From the NCBI RefSeq assembly GCF_009873615.1, contig NZ_SSMG01000083.1, forward strand, positions 1 to 64,000: DNA of 64,000 nt. Reading direction: 5' to 3'. The DNA comes from Photobacterium lucens (lineage in GTDB: Bacteria > Pseudomonadota > Gammaproteobacteria > Enterobacterales > Vibrionaceae). Below, piece after piece: positions 7,126 through 16,278 of this stretch. The notes under the pieces are model-generated. The model saw nothing but the letters and a program-made list of their open reading frames with translations. It was not told where the DNA came from and searched no databases. The position numbers and the translations under genes were made by a program. Positions within the stretch are counted from its first letter, which is position 1. Each line of letters opens with the position of its first letter.

Positions 7126-7986
7126 ATGTCAAAAGAGATGTCTGCAATGGCTCTGGTATCAACGGACAGTTTGGATAGTTATATTCAGACCGTAAACCGT
7201 TATCCCATGCTCACGCCAGAACGTGAGAAAGAGTTAGCTGAACGTCTGCATTACGATGATGATATTAACGCTGCGAAAGCATTGGTAATGTCGCATCTGC
7301 GCTTCGTTGTGCATATTGCTCGAGGTTATTCTGGTTACGGCCTGCCGATTGCTGATCTTATTCAAGAAGGCAATATTGGTTTAATGAAAGCGGTGAAACG
7401 TTTTAATCCTGAAGTTGGGGTGCGATTGGTTTCATTTGCAGTGCATTGGATCAAAGCAGAAATTCACGAATACGTTTTGCGTAACTGGCGTATTGTGAAA
7501 GTGGCAACCACCAAGTCTCAGCGCAAATTATTCTTCAACCTACGTAAGTCGAAAAAACGTTTAGGTTGGTTCAACAACGAAGAAGTTAACATGGTTGCCG
7601 AGCAACTGGGTGTTGAGCCTGAAGAAGTACGAGAAATGGAATCGCGCTTAGCGGCGCAAGATCCGACCTTTGAAATGCAGAACGATGATGACGATCGTGA
7701 TGCTGCACCGATGGCGCCCGCATATTTCCTTGAAGATAAAAGCTCTGATGTGGCACTGACCTACGAAGAGAATAACTGGGAAAACCATGCTAATAACCGT
7801 TTATCACAGGCATTAGCCAGCCTTGATGAGCGTAGCCAACACATTGTTCGCTCACGCTGGTTAGACGATGATAAGTCGACCTTACAGGATTTAGCGGATA
7901 ATTATGGTGTGTCTGCTGAGCGTATTCGTCAGCTAGAAAAAAATGCGATGAAAAAGCTAAAAGATGCCGTGGGCGATTTTTATTGA
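7126..7986 (+). CDS. rpoH: RNA polymerase sigma-32 factor (heat-shock sigma)
   Basis: Sigma-32 directs RNA polymerase to heat-shock promoters and is controlled by translation, DnaK/GroEL and FtsH. The 286-residue protein has region 2 with [17 protein letters not shown], then the RpoH box [18 protein letters not shown] near residues 132-150, which separates it from RpoD and RpoS, and a C-terminal region 4 helix-turn-helix ([19 protein letters not shown]). A GAGGT ribosome site precedes ATG 7126. In E. coli the mRNA start region forms a thermosensor; whether this leader does so needs folding. Confidence 0.97.
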   Translation: MSKEMSAMALVSTDSLDSYIQTVNRYPMLTPEREKELAERLHYDDDINAAKALVMSHLRFVVHIARGYSGYGLPIADLIQEGNIGLMKAVKRFNPEVGVRLVSFAVHWIKAEIHEYVLRNWRIVKVATTKSQRKLFFNLRKSKKRLGWFNNEEVNMVAEQLGVEPEEVREMESRLAAQDPTFEMQNDDDDRDAAPMAPAYFLEDKSSDVALTYEENNWENHANNRLSQALASLDERSQHIVRSRWLDDDKSTLQDLADNYGVSAERIRQLEKNAMKKLKDAVGDFY

Positions 7987-8011
7987 TCCATGATCGCAGT
8001 TTAGCAATGAG

Positions 8012-8039
8012 AAAAGCCGACCTGAGTGTCGGTTTTTTT
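8012..8039 (+). terminator. rpoH terminator
   Basis: Stem CCGAC/GTCGG extended by A/T pairs, loop CTGAGT, then seven T residues, 26 bp after the rpoH stop. Confidence 0.85.
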
Positions 8040-8164
8040 GTGCCTGAAGATCCGGCTAATCAGTGAGTAACTAAGTCTTGTGAGATGCGAGTAATAACAG
8101 CTCGCTAGGGTATTGAAAATAATGAGATAACCGTCACTATTGTGAGTATCTCTGTGTATTAAAG

Positions 8165-8510
8165 AACATATTATCCACAGCTTATGATTGGATCCGATCT
8201 ACATGTAGTGGATCATTTTTTAGCAAAACACATTATCAACGCAATTCACAGATTTTTCCACAGATGAACACTTTGTGTTCATGTTGTGGGTAAGATCGAC
8301 GGCAAGCCCTTGTCTTCACTTGAAAGTTATTTTGTTACTCGCTTCGGAAAATGTGGATAAACCGTAATTTTCTGATGGAATATATTCATCATAAGCTGAG
8401 GTATAATGGTTTGGTTAGCGCGAAAGCGTGATTCAAGCGTCAGGATCGTGTTAAAAGGATCCTATGTTTAACCCTGTCGATCTGATAATAACAACAGTAA
8501 GGATCGATAG
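8165..8510. other. Non-coding region with clustered DnaA boxes, GATC sites and palindromes
   Basis: Between rpoH and glpE there are about 550 bp without an obvious gene. Two consensus DnaA boxes occur in opposite orientation, TTATCCACA at 8171-8179 and TGTGGATAA at 8352-8360. Two near matches lie between them, TTTTCCACA 8254-8262 and TGTGGGTAA 8285-8293. Eight GATC sites lie at 8191, 8196, 8211, 8294, 8444, 8458, 8479 and 8502. There is a 10-bp palindrome CTACATGTAG at 8199-8208 flanked by GATCC and GGATC, and a perfect 8-bp inverted repeat with a 3-nt centre at 8264-8282 (ATGAACAC-TTT-GTGTTCAT). A TATAAT at 8402-8407 could be the -10 of a glpE promoter. The role is unknown; a DnaA-binding or replication-related locus is the most natural reading. 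Confidence 0.5.
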
Positions 8511-8540
8511 AGATAACCTAAAGTCAGTCAAAGGAAATTC

Positions 8541-8867
8541 ATGGAACAGTTTCAGCACATTTCAGTAGAACAAGCTTACGAATTATTACAGCAGGTAGAC
8601 AGCCAAGCGGTGTTAGTTGATATTCGTGATCCTCAGTCGTTCGCGTTAGCGCATCCCGAGCAAGCCTTTCATTTAACCAATGACACCATGGTGAGCTGGA
8701 TGGATGAGGTGGAGTTTGAACAACCCGTGATCGTGATGTGTTATCACGGTATTAGCAGCCAAGGTGCGGCGCAGTATTTGATCAATCAAGGCTATGAGAA
8801 TGTTTATAGCTTAGATGGTGGTTTTGAAGCATGGCGCCGTGCGGCATTGCCGATGATCCAAGCATAA
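8541..8867 (+). CDS. glpE: Thiosulfate sulfurtransferase GlpE (single-domain rhodanese)
   Basis: A 108-residue single rhodanese domain. GlpE moves sulfane sulfur from thiosulfate to cyanide or thioredoxin in vitro. The active-site loop MCYHGISS near residues 74-81 contains the cysteine that carries the persulfide, and the C-terminal [10 protein letters not shown] is typical. ATG 8541 follows AAAGGA at good spacing. glpG follows 80 bp later, as in the E. coli glpEGR operon, but glpR is absent here. Confidence 0.93.
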   Translation: MEQFQHISVEQAYELLQQVDSQAVLVDIRDPQSFALAHPEQAFHLTNDTMVSWMDEVEFEQPVIVMCYHGISSQGAAQYLINQGYENVYSLDGGFEAWRRAALPMIQA

Positions 8868-8947
8868 ACTGCTTTATAGTGGTATCTCGTATGAGATAAT
8901 GATAGATCTTGGTTTAGACATTTTTTCTGACAGATAAGGTCATCATT

Positions 8948-9790
8948 ATGTATCGCTTAGCGGGATTCTATAACCCTCGACAAGCCCAGGCTTTTATCGA
9001 CTATATGGCCTATCGGGGGATTGAAATCTCCATGGCGCCAGAGCCAGAGGGTAAATTTGCATTATGGCTGGCAGATGAGCAGTATCTGGTGGAAGCCGAA
9101 GCTGAGCTGAATGCCTTTTTGCAAGATCCTACCAATAAAAAGTACCAAGCCGCATCATGGCAGGTTGCGGAAAGCCGCACTGCCAAATTCCATTACAACA
9201 ATCCCAGTTTGATCAACATGGTCAAAGCACAAGCGGGGCCTTTTACCTTACTGGTTATGGTCGCTTCGCTAGTGATTTACGGCTTATGGTTGTTAGGGTT
9301 TGAAAGTACCTTATTTGCATGGCTTCATTTTCCCTTTATGAATGGCGATCAATGGGAACTATGGCGTTACTTCTCTCATGCACTTCTGCATTTCTCACCA
9401 ATTCATGTCATTTTTAACTGCCTATGGTGGTGGTTACTAGGTGGACAAATTGAGCGCCATAGTGGCTCGGCTAAACTGGTGCAGATCTTCTTATTGTCTT
9501 CATTAGTTTCAGGTTTTGGTCAGTTCTGGCTAGATGGCCCTAATTTTGGTGGTTTGTCTGGCGTGGTATACGCATTAATGGGTTATATCTGGTGGATGGG
9601 CTGGTTAGCACCTCAACGAGGTTTGGTGATTGCGCGCTCTTATGTGATCTTCATGCTGGTATGGTTGGTGATTGGTTTTGCTGAGCCGATGGGAACATCC
9701 ATTGCGAATATGGCGCACCTATTTGGCTTATTGACCGGTTGTGTGATTGCGTTTTTTGACGCAAAAATTAATCCGCCACGTCAGGCTTAA
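8948..9790 (+). CDS. glpG: Rhomboid protease GlpG
   Basis: GlpG is an intramembrane serine protease of the inner membrane. The 280-residue protein has the cytoplasmic N-terminal domain (about residues 1-70) and six membrane spans. It shows the rhomboid features HALLHFSPIHVIFNCLWWW, the catalytic serine in GGLSGVVYALMGY (near residue 202) and the catalytic histidine in NMAHLFGLLTG (near residue 257). It is the second gene of glpEG. Physiological substrates are poorly known; in enterobacteria orphan membrane subunits have been reported. Confidence 0.95.
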   Translation: MYRLAGFYNPRQAQAFIDYMAYRGIEISMAPEPEGKFALWLADEQYLVEAEAELNAFLQDPTNKKYQAASWQVAESRTAKFHYNNPSLINMVKAQAGPFTLLVMVASLVIYGLWLLGFESTLFAWLHFPFMNGDQWELWRYFSHALLHFSPIHVIFNCLWWWLLGGQIERHSGSAKLVQIFLLSSLVSGFGQFWLDGPNFGGLSGVVYALMGYIWWMGWLAPQRGLVIARSYVIFMLVWLVIGFAEPMGTSIANMAHLFGLLTGCVIAFFDAKINPPRQA

Positions 9791-9802
9791 TGGGTACTAG
9801 AA

Positions 9803-9838
9803 ATATCGTTAAAGCGGCAATGTTCGCTTTAACGATAT
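9803..9838. terminator. Perfect 14-bp hairpin between converging genes (probable terminator without U-tract)
   Basis: ATATCGTTAAAGCG at 9803-9816 and its exact complement at 9825-9838 around an 8-nt loop. It lies between the stop of glpG and the stop of the opposing FliL-like gene, where a bidirectional terminator is expected. There is no T-run on either side, so it would need Rho, or act as a 3' end stabiliser. Confidence 0.55.
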
Positions 9839-9853
9839 CACCAAAGTGCGATG

Positions 9854-10276
9854 TTACTGGTAAAGGAACTTGGTAAAGAGTAATTCAGCAACAGGCTGTT
9901 GACGGGTCTCTGCCAGCAGCAGTCGATTGACTTGATCTTGGCAAGCTCTACGAATTTCTTCACGACCTGCGAGCGATTTAATTTTCGCTTCTGGCTGCTT
10001 GCTCACAATTTCTATGATGGCGTCACGGATCAATGGAGTATGGTATTCAATTTCCGTTAAGTGCTTTTGATCTCTGATCATTAGATCAATTTGCAAACGA
10101 ATATAACCGAGTCGTTTACCTTGAGTCACATAGTTGGTGGTGATATCAGGCTCTAAGGTGTAGTAGGTGATCTGAGGCTGGCTTGCGACCTCTTCACTGG
10201 GGGATGCCACCGCAATGGGGCTTTGAAGCAAGCCAACAAGCGTTAGTGCTGTCGCAAAAGCAGATAATTTCATCAT
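9854..10276 (-). CDS. FliL-like secreted protein
   Basis: A protein of about 140 residues resembling the periplasmic domain of flagellar basal-body protein FliL (pattern YYTLEPDITTNYV, then YIRLQIDLMI, then a helical IRDAIIEIVSKQ segment). FliL proteins associate with the stator and the MS ring; this one lies outside any flagellar gene group and has a cleavable-looking signal peptide (MMKLSAFATALTLVGLLQSP, then AVAS) instead of a retained anchor. I start at ATG 10276; a GTG at 10327 is in frame. It is divergent from ubiC. The exact role is unknown. Confidence 0.7.
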   Translation of the reverse strand: MMKLSAFATALTLVGLLQSPIAVASPSEEVASQPQITYYTLEPDITTNYVTQGKRLGYIRLQIDLMIRDQKHLTEIEYHTPLIRDAIIEIVSKQPEAKIKSLAGREEIRRACQDQVNRLLLAETRQQPVAELLFTKFLYQ

Positions 10277-10444
10277 TATACTTATGTTGTCCACGTAGTT
10301 TGTGAGAAACAGGTGTAATCTTTTCACAGTAACGATATTCGTACAGGTTACAGCTTGCTACAATAGCAGATCATTATGTTAATAAATTAACCGCATTCAA
10401 CCAAGTGTTATCGATCACGAGTTCGTTGATTAAGTAGTGAGAAC

Positions 10445-10978
10445 ATGTCGGAATTCAAGCAGTTATATAGTCCGTTACTTGAAGGTGCTGTATGGTATCC
10501 CGCCGTTGAATGGGCATTAGAAGGAAGCTCTGTCGGGCATTGGTTATTAGAGTCTGACTCTCTATCTCGCCGTTTTGCTGCTCACTGCCGTGTTTTCTCG
10601 GTCACAGTTTTAGAGCAAAAAATAGTGAACAATGGTGAGTTGTCACTATCAGAGCGAGCACTGCTTGGCATGAGTGATTGCCTTGAGCGTACGGTTATGT
10701 TGCAAGGCGATCAACAATCTTGGGTTTATGCGCGCACGTTAATTCCAACCTCGACGTTATGTGGTGAGGAAAGTGATCTCGCAGAGCTTGGCACCAATCC
10801 CCTTGGATATCGTGTTTTTAATGGTTCGAATGCACGTCGTGATGCATTGGAAATTGCAAAGTTAGGTATGCCCGAGCGACCGATTTGGGCGCGTCGTTCA
10901 CGATTATGGATCAATGAAAAACCCCTGCTGGTGGCGGAATTGTTTTTAGATGGCTCACCAGTTTATGCAAGGAAATAA
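10445..10978 (+). CDS. ubiC: Chorismate pyruvate-lyase UbiC
   Basis: UbiC converts chorismate to 4-hydroxybenzoate and pyruvate, the first committed step of ubiquinone synthesis in the cytoplasm. At 177 residues it is slightly longer than the E. coli enzyme. Family features include ERTVMLQGDQQSWVYARTLIP in the centre and the C-terminal ARRSRLWINEKPLLVAELFL. It is followed after three bases by ubiA, the next enzyme, as in E. coli ubiCA. Confidence 0.93.
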   Translation: MSEFKQLYSPLLEGAVWYPAVEWALEGSSVGHWLLESDSLSRRFAAHCRVFSVTVLEQKIVNNGELSLSERALLGMSDCLERTVMLQGDQQSWVYARTLIPTSTLCGEESDLAELGTNPLGYRVFNGSNARRDALEIAKLGMPERPIWARRSRLWINEKPLLVAELFLDGSPVYARK

Positions 10979-10981
10979 CCC

Positions 10982-11842
10982 ATGTTAGAAATGACCAAGG
11001 CCAGAGCGTTTTGGCAATTAGCACGTTTTGACCGCCCAATAGGCAGTCTTTTATTGTTATGGCCAACCTTATGGGCGCTGTTTTTGGCTGCAGATGGGAT
11101 GCCAAATATCAATGTCTTAGTGGTGTTTGTGCTCGGTGTGATTTTTATGCGTGCAGCAGGGTGTGTGATCAACGATTTTGCTGATCGTAATTTTGATGGC
11201 CATGTTAAACGTACTAAGCATCGCCCAATGCCGTCGGGAAAGGTATCAGAGCGTGAAGCATTAGGGCTGTTTTTCTTATTAGTACTGGTCTCGTTTTTGC
11301 TGGTACTAACAATGAATAAATTAACCATCATGTTGTCTGTGGTGGGGTTGTTATTAGCATCAAGTTATCCGTTTATGAAGCGTTACACTCACTTGCCGCA
11401 GTTGGTATTAGGGGTGGCATTTGGTTGGTCAATCCCAATGGCCTACGCTGCGCAAGCGGGCAATTTATCGGTGAGTGCATGGCTACTGTTTGCGGCAAAT
11501 ATTTTGTGGACGATTGCTTATGACACTCAATATGCGATGGTTGATCGTGATGACGATTTAAAAGTTGGCATTAAATCCACAGCGATTTTATTTGGTCGCT
11601 TCGATAAATTAATCATTGGTGTGCTGCAACTGGCAACGCTTGGGTTATTGATCGCTGTGGGTATGGTGTTGCAATTAGGGCAGGTGTTCTATTGGTGCTT
11701 ATTATTAGCATCATGTTTGTTTGTTTATCAGCAAATGTTGATCAAAGAGCGTCAACGAGAAAGCTGTTTCCGTGCCTTTTTGAATAACAATTACTTCGGC
11801 ATGATTGTCTGCTTAGGTATTGTATTGAGTGTTTGCTTATAA
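10982..11842 (+). CDS. ubiA: 4-hydroxybenzoate octaprenyltransferase UbiA
   Basis: UbiA attaches the polyprenyl tail to 4-hydroxybenzoate in the inner membrane. The 286-residue protein has eight or nine membrane spans and both aspartate-rich substrate motifs: [20 protein letters not shown] near residues 61-80 and [20 protein letters not shown] near residues 180-200. It is encoded directly behind ubiC and followed by a terminator shared with plsB. Confidence 0.96.
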   Translation: MLEMTKARAFWQLARFDRPIGSLLLLWPTLWALFLAADGMPNINVLVVFVLGVIFMRAAGCVINDFADRNFDGHVKRTKHRPMPSGKVSEREALGLFFLLVLVSFLLVLTMNKLTIMLSVVGLLLASSYPFMKRYTHLPQLVLGVAFGWSIPMAYAAQAGNLSVSAWLLFAANILWTIAYDTQYAMVDRDDDLKVGIKSTAILFGRFDKLIIGVLQLATLGLLIAVGMVLQLGQVFYWCLLLASCLFVYQQMLIKERQRESCFRAFLNNNYFGMIVCLGIVLSVCL

Positions 11843-11859
11843 CACTGAAAATGAGCAAG

Positions 11860-11886
11860 AAAAAAGCGCCTTCAAGGCGCTTTTTT
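11860..11886. terminator. Bidirectional terminator between ubiA and plsB
   Basis: AAAAAAGCGCCTT, a short loop and AAGGCGCTTTTTT form a strong GC-rich stem with A and T runs on both sides, between converging ubiA and plsB. Confidence 0.92.
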
Positions 11887-11908
11887 TATATCAGAACACT
11901 AGGGTTAA

Positions 11909-14365
11909 TTACGCTTGTGTCTCTGCTGTTACTTCTTCTTTACCGTCATCTGGCTGCATTACCGCTTGAATGGTGAGGTTCACTTCTGGTGATACTAGCG
12001 ATGTAAGAAGGTTTGCCAGATTCTCAACCGGGCGAGTGACTGCGTGACATTCACTGTTCAAGTAGCCTTCGCTGCGTAATGTTTTCACTAAGCTACTGAA
12101 TACGCCTTTGTCGAAGAACTCAGGCGCATTAATACCGTGTAGACGGCTTAGACGCTGTGCTAATACTTGGCTGTGTTGCTCTAAGTCATCTTTCGCCATT
12201 TCAGGCTCTGCGCGCAGTAGTGTTAAAGTGATCGCATAGCGTTGCAGGGTTTCTGAAATCGTACGTGCAAGTAGCTGTAGTGAGCGAATACGGGTGCTAT
12301 TGATTGAGATGTTAATGCCATCGTTAAGAAGTAGACGCTGACGTACTAGCTCATCAATGATCTTATCAATTTCAGTATTCAGTTGCTCTTCATCAAAGCG
12401 TAAGAATAACTCTGCTTTCAAGAATGGGTAGAGTAACTCTACCTGCTCATGGATCTCATCGTTCGTCAGGCTTTGCTGCTGTACCACGATGTGGGCAATC
12501 AATGATGGCAACGCAAACAAGTGAATGATGTTATTGCGGTAGTAGGTCATCAAAATCGATTGCTGACGATCAAGCGAGATAATATCACCTAACTTATCAC
12601 GCTCTACCACGAATTTATCCATCGCAATGGCGTGATCAACCATTTGCTCAGCACTTTCTTTGGGTGTCGTACATTCGCTTGAGTATGGCGTATTACGCAG
12701 TAGCTCAAGGTAGCATTCAATCTGTTGCTCTAGTACTTCACGACTCAGTGCACGTTGGCGAGATGAGAGCAACGCAAGGGCACACAGTGTCATGGCGTTA
12801 GTGGCTGCCGCATCGTTAATATGCGTCATCATTTTAACGGCCAAATCATTAACCACAGGATTTAACCATGTCGGCTTTTGTGGCTCGATAGGGTTAATCT
12901 CTTTGTGCCACTCTGGTACGTTATCGTTGAGGTATTGGTTAAGTGGAATTGGCTCACCAAAGTTGACGTAACCTTCGCCTAAATTGCGTAATTTACGTAA
13001 AGTTCGCAGCACTTGGCCGGCATTTTCTTTTTCTTTGCGCTTACCTTGTAGCTCTTTGGCATAGGTACCTACTTCCATTACATGCTCATAACCGATGTAT
13101 ACAGGCACAAGCGTAACCGGGCGGTTAAGACCACGTAGCATCGCTTGAATCGTCATTGAAAGCATACCTGTTTTGGCAGGAAGCAGACGACCAGTACGAG
13201 AGCGACCGCCTTCACTGAAGTACTCAACGGAATAACCTTTGGTAAATAGCTCTGATAAGTATTCACGGAATACCGTTGAGTACAGGCGATCACCACGGAA
13301 GCTACGACGAATAAAGAATGCACCACCACGGCGGAAAATAGGGCCTGCTGGGAAGAAGTTTAAGTTAATACCCGCGGCAATGTGCGGTGGCACTAAACCT
13401 TCGTTATATAGCACGTAAGAAAGCAGCAGGTAGTCCATGTGGCTACGGTGACAAGGCACATATACGATTTCATGACCATCTTGTGCTAAGCGACGTACGC
13501 GTTGCGCTCCTTTGATGTTTAAGCCTTGGTATAGCTTAGTCCATAACCAACGTAGGAAACGTTCACCGTTTTTGATCAATGGGTATGAGAAATCCGCAGC
13601 GATTTCTTCCATCATACCAATGGCTTCTTTGCGTACTTTTTCGACTGGTACTTGGCGGCTGATCGCTTCTTCTTGTACGACTTTATCAATTGCTTTTGAT
13701 TCAAGTAAGCGTTTGAATAGCTGTTGACGATCAGGTAAACGAGGACCTGATGCCGCAATTTGTTGGCGAGAGAAATGGATCTTAGCTACACGTGCTAATT
13801 TCTGCGCGATAGCATCATCAGTACCGTGATGATCGGCCATGTAACGCAGTGATACCGGCGTGCTTAAGCGAACTAAGCAGTCACGACCATGGCTGAGAAT
13901 TGCCCAGAATTTTGCTGGACCATTAAGCGGACGTAATGCTGGTTTGCGCTTGGATTCTTTTCCAGGTGCGCGCCCCCATAAAATAGAAGCAGGAATAAGC
14001 TGAATATTTAACTCAGGATCTTGTTTGTGTTGCTCAAGTAACTCAGTAAAGAGTTCGATTGACTCTTGAGGCAGCGCACTCGTTGAGCCAAACACACTTG
14101 GACCTTCAGCAACAAAGACAAAACGTGGAAAACTTTGACCGTTAATTTCAAGCTTAGATAGCGGATCTGGCAAACCTAGTGCCTTAGCGCTATTGCGTAG
14201 CGTTAACAAGTCGGTGTTTGAACAGTACGGTAAGATGTAGACGATAGGTCGTTCTAAATCTAACTCCAAATCCGCCACGGGATCAGAGGGAATAGTTGCA
14301 GGTTTTACAAGGATAGAAAGTGGCAACTTTAATAACTGTTGATAAAATTTCTGCCAACGTGACAT
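11909..14365 (-). CDS. plsB: Glycerol-3-phosphate 1-O-acyltransferase PlsB
   Basis: PlsB makes lysophosphatidate from glycerol-3-phosphate and acyl-ACP or acyl-CoA at the inner membrane, the first step of phospholipid synthesis. The product is 818 residues from ATG 14365 ([10 protein letters not shown]); the frame stays open 12 codons further upstream, but those do not look like PlsB. The acyltransferase motifs are present: HRSHMD (HX4D), the [10 protein letters not shown] region, the [10 protein letters not shown] glycerol-phosphate site and the LVPVYIGYE block. It is divergent from lexA, as in E. coli. Confidence 0.96.
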   Translation of the reverse strand: MSRWQKFYQQLLKLPLSILVKPATIPSDPVADLELDLERPIVYILPYCSNTDLLTLRNSAKALGLPDPLSKLEINGQSFPRFVFVAEGPSVFGSTSALPQESIELFTELLEQHKQDPELNIQLIPASILWGRAPGKESKRKPALRPLNGPAKFWAILSHGRDCLVRLSTPVSLRYMADHHGTDDAIAQKLARVAKIHFSRQQIAASGPRLPDRQQLFKRLLESKAIDKVVQEEAISRQVPVEKVRKEAIGMMEEIAADFSYPLIKNGERFLRWLWTKLYQGLNIKGAQRVRRLAQDGHEIVYVPCHRSHMDYLLLSYVLYNEGLVPPHIAAGINLNFFPAGPIFRRGGAFFIRRSFRGDRLYSTVFREYLSELFTKGYSVEYFSEGGRSRTGRLLPAKTGMLSMTIQAMLRGLNRPVTLVPVYIGYEHVMEVGTYAKELQGKRKEKENAGQVLRTLRKLRNLGEGYVNFGEPIPLNQYLNDNVPEWHKEINPIEPQKPTWLNPVVNDLAVKMMTHINDAAATNAMTLCALALLSSRQRALSREVLEQQIECYLELLRNTPYSSECTTPKESAEQMVDHAIAMDKFVVERDKLGDIISLDRQQSILMTYYRNNIIHLFALPSLIAHIVVQQQSLTNDEIHEQVELLYPFLKAELFLRFDEEQLNTEIDKIIDELVRQRLLLNDGINISINSTRIRSLQLLARTISETLQRYAITLTLLRAEPEMAKDDLEQHSQVLAQRLSRLHGINAPEFFDKGVFSSLVKTLRSEGYLNSECHAVTRPVENLANLLTSLVSPEVNLTIQAVMQPDDGKEEVTAETQA

Positions 14366-14675
14366 ATTTATAACGAGCCTCAGAATCTTAATGCGCCGCA
14401 AGGATAGCAGAAAATGCTTGATTTCATGCTGCTAAAATACGGCAGATAACATTTAAATTATCATTATTTATGGTCTTTTATGGTCTATTTTTTGCCAATT
14501 TTCGGTGCAAAAAACAATCTGGCACGACCAGTTGAGTCAAATCTAATTGATTATGCTTGAATTATTATTTTTTGCGATAGTGTTGAGATAATTTAGTTCG
14601 GCAAAGTTAAATTGCTTTGAATAACTGATCAAATTGGTGTTTTCGTAAACAATTGCCTTTTAATGTGGGGTAACA
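14366..14675. other. plsB-lexA divergent intergenic region
   Basis: About 310 bp, AT-rich, without a gene. It must hold the plsB promoter (minus strand) and the upstream part of the lexA promoter. I see no further LexA box with both CTGT and ACAG halves in it and no recognisable riboswitch. Confidence 0.4.
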
Positions 14676-14691
14676 CTGGATATACTCACAG
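14676..14691 (+). promoter_or_regulatory. LexA box 1 upstream of lexA
   Basis: CTGGATATACTCACAG fits the LexA operator CTGT-N8-ACAG with one change in the left half, and the core is the same as in the E. coli lexA promoter. It lies 20 bp from the second box, centre to centre. Confidence 0.85.
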
Positions 14692-14695
14692 TGAA

Positions 14696-14711
14696 CTGTA
14701 TAAAAAGACAG
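14696..14711 (+). promoter_or_regulatory. LexA box 2 upstream of lexA
   Basis: CTGTATAAAAAGACAG is a perfect CTGT-N8-ACAG operator. It ends seven bases before the start codon and overlaps the ribosome site (ACAGGTG), so LexA bound here should repress its own gene. Confidence 0.92.
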
Positions 14712-14718
14712 GTGACTC

Positions 14719-15339
14719 ATGAAGCCGTTGACATTACGCCAACAACAAGTCTTTGATTTGATCAAAGCAAAGATAGATGAAACAGGTATGCCACCAACAC
14801 GTGCCGAAATTGCGCGTGAATTGGGTTTTCGCTCAGCGAATGCGGCAGAAGAACATTTAAAAGCGTTAGCACGTAAAGAAGTACTGGAAATTATTCCCGG
14901 TGCATCACGTGGTATTCGCTTATTGGTAACAGAGGAAGAGCCAGAAGAGCAAGGGCTACCATTGATTGGTCGTGTTGCTGCTGGTGAGCCGATTTTAGCG
15001 CAAGAGCATGTTGAAGCGCATTACGAAGTCGATCCTATGTTATTTAAACCTCGTGCTGATTTTTTACTGCGTGTAAATGGTATGAGTATGAAGAACATCG
15101 GTATTATGGATGGCGATTTATTAGCTGTGCATAAAACCCAAGATGTACATAACGGTCAGGTTGTGGTTGCTCGTGTTGATGACGACGTGACAGTAAAGCG
15201 TCTTGATAAAAAAGGCTCAAAGGTCTTACTTCATGCGGAAAACGAAGAGTTTTCACCGATTGAAGTTGATTTAGAACATCAAAGCTTAACCATTGAAGGT
15301 ATTGCCGTTGGCGTGATCCGCAACGCCGATTGGATGTGA
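14719..15339 (+). CDS. lexA: SOS repressor LexA
   Basis: LexA represses SOS genes until RecA filaments trigger its self-cleavage. The 206-residue protein has a winged helix-turn-helix N-terminus ([21 protein letters not shown], about residues 27-48), the cleavage bond A88-G89 in RVAAGEP, the catalytic serine S123 in NGMSMK and the catalytic lysine K160 in VTVKRL. All essential residues are intact. Two LexA boxes precede it. A terminator follows, so it is a single-gene unit here and not co-transcribed with dinF as in E. coli. Confidence 0.98.
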   Translation: MKPLTLRQQQVFDLIKAKIDETGMPPTRAEIARELGFRSANAAEEHLKALARKEVLEIIPGASRGIRLLVTEEEPEEQGLPLIGRVAAGEPILAQEHVEAHYEVDPMLFKPRADFLLRVNGMSMKNIGIMDGDLLAVHKTQDVHNGQVVVARVDDDVTVKRLDKKGSKVLLHAENEEFSPIEVDLEHQSLTIEGIAVGVIRNADWM

Positions 15340-15370
15340 TGGGTTAAGAACGACGGATTGAGTGAAACAG

Positions 15371-15398
15371 AAAAGCGTGGCGCAAGCTGCGCTTTTTT
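15371..15398 (+). terminator. lexA terminator
   Basis: AAAAGCG pairs with CGCTTTT, extended inward by TGGC/GCTG around a GCAA loop, followed by a T-run; 31 bp past the lexA stop. Confidence 0.8.
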
Positions 15399-15480
15399 AT
15401 TATCAAAAAAACGCTAAGGTAACTTTGCAAATCTAACTGATAACTATTATCATCCAGTTGGTTGTAAGGAGAGGATGATA

Positions 15481-16278
15481 ATGACGAAAGTAGATCGCTA
15501 CATAATACCTGCTGATTTGCTTCAACCGCTATGGTATCGCAGTCGTGAAAGCTTAGCCGATGATGGATTGATTTATGATCCTGTGGCGGCTGCAGCGTGT
15601 CGTCAGTGTTATCTCGTGCCTGATTGTGTCAATCAAGACGTTCCTCAACGTCAGTTATTGCATGCCACATTGACTCTGCAATGTGATCATCAAGTCAGAC
15701 ATTTTCTTATTCGTCATCCCCAAGGATTAATCATCAATGTTGGTGCAGGACTAGATACCCGATTTTACCGTCTTGATAACGGACGTTGCCGTTGGTTTGA
15801 GTTAGATACTGATGAAAACCTGTTGTGGCGAGAAAAACTATTTCATCGCAGCGATCGCTACACCTTAAAAACCGGCTCAGCGTTAGAGTTTGATTGGCTA
15901 AAGCGACTGCCTAAAATGACTAATGTACCCATGATGCTATTGTGCGATCACGCTTTATTAAATTGTAATTCGCAGCAGTTAGCGACATTTTTACAAAAAA
16001 TAGGCTGTCGTTTTAGCAATATCGAGATATGTATCGTCGTTGCAGGCGATCTTTGCCATAGTCCGCTAGCGAAAAAAATGGGCTGTAGTGAATATCAACA
16101 TGGTTACCGTGATCCCGCTCAGCAGGTGCTAAATTGGCTACCTTGGGCGGAATTAGTTCGTTGTTATAGTCCGTTAGATACGACCTGTCCTCGCTGGCGT
16201 GTTTGGCAGCGTTGGCTCGCAAAAATGCCGAGTATGAAATACCGTCTAACCCCTGTACTTGTTCATTTGAAACTATAA
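15481..16278 (+). CDS. Class I SAM-dependent methyltransferase, leucine carboxyl/O-methyltransferase type
   Basis: A protein of about 265 residues with the SAM-binding motif NVGAGLDTRFYRLD near residues 85-98 followed by WFELDTDENL. This is the pattern of the LCM/Tcm-type O-methyltransferase family (PPM1, TcmP relatives). The substrate is unknown. Two ATGs occur, at 15475 and 15481; the second has the better distance from AAGGAG (15467-15472). It lies alone between lexA and coxB. Confidence 0.75.
   Translation: MTKVDRYIIPADLLQPLWYRSRESLADDGLIYDPVAAAACRQCYLVPDCVNQDVPQRQLLHATLTLQCDHQVRHFLIRHPQGLIINVGAGLDTRFYRLDNGRCRWFELDTDENLLWREKLFHRSDRYTLKTGSALEFDWLKRLPKMTNVPMMLLCDHALLNCNSQQLATFLQKIGCRFSNIEICIVVAGDLCHSPLAKKMGCSEYQHGYRDPAQQVLNWLPWAELVRCYSPLDTTCPRWRVWQRWLAKMPSMKYRLTPVLVHLKL

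Noticed and set aside
8165-8510. Idea that the DnaA/GATC cluster is the crtS chromosome 2 trigger site
   Set aside because: I see no RctB-type 12-mer such as one containing TGATCA, and as far as I recall crtS in V. cholerae lies elsewhere, near other genes. Kept only as a general replication-related candidate.
15439-15457. Fur-box-like sequence (GATAACTATTATCATC) before the methyltransferase gene
   Set aside because: Only about 12 of 19 consensus positions match and the gene has no obvious iron link; too weak to list as a site.
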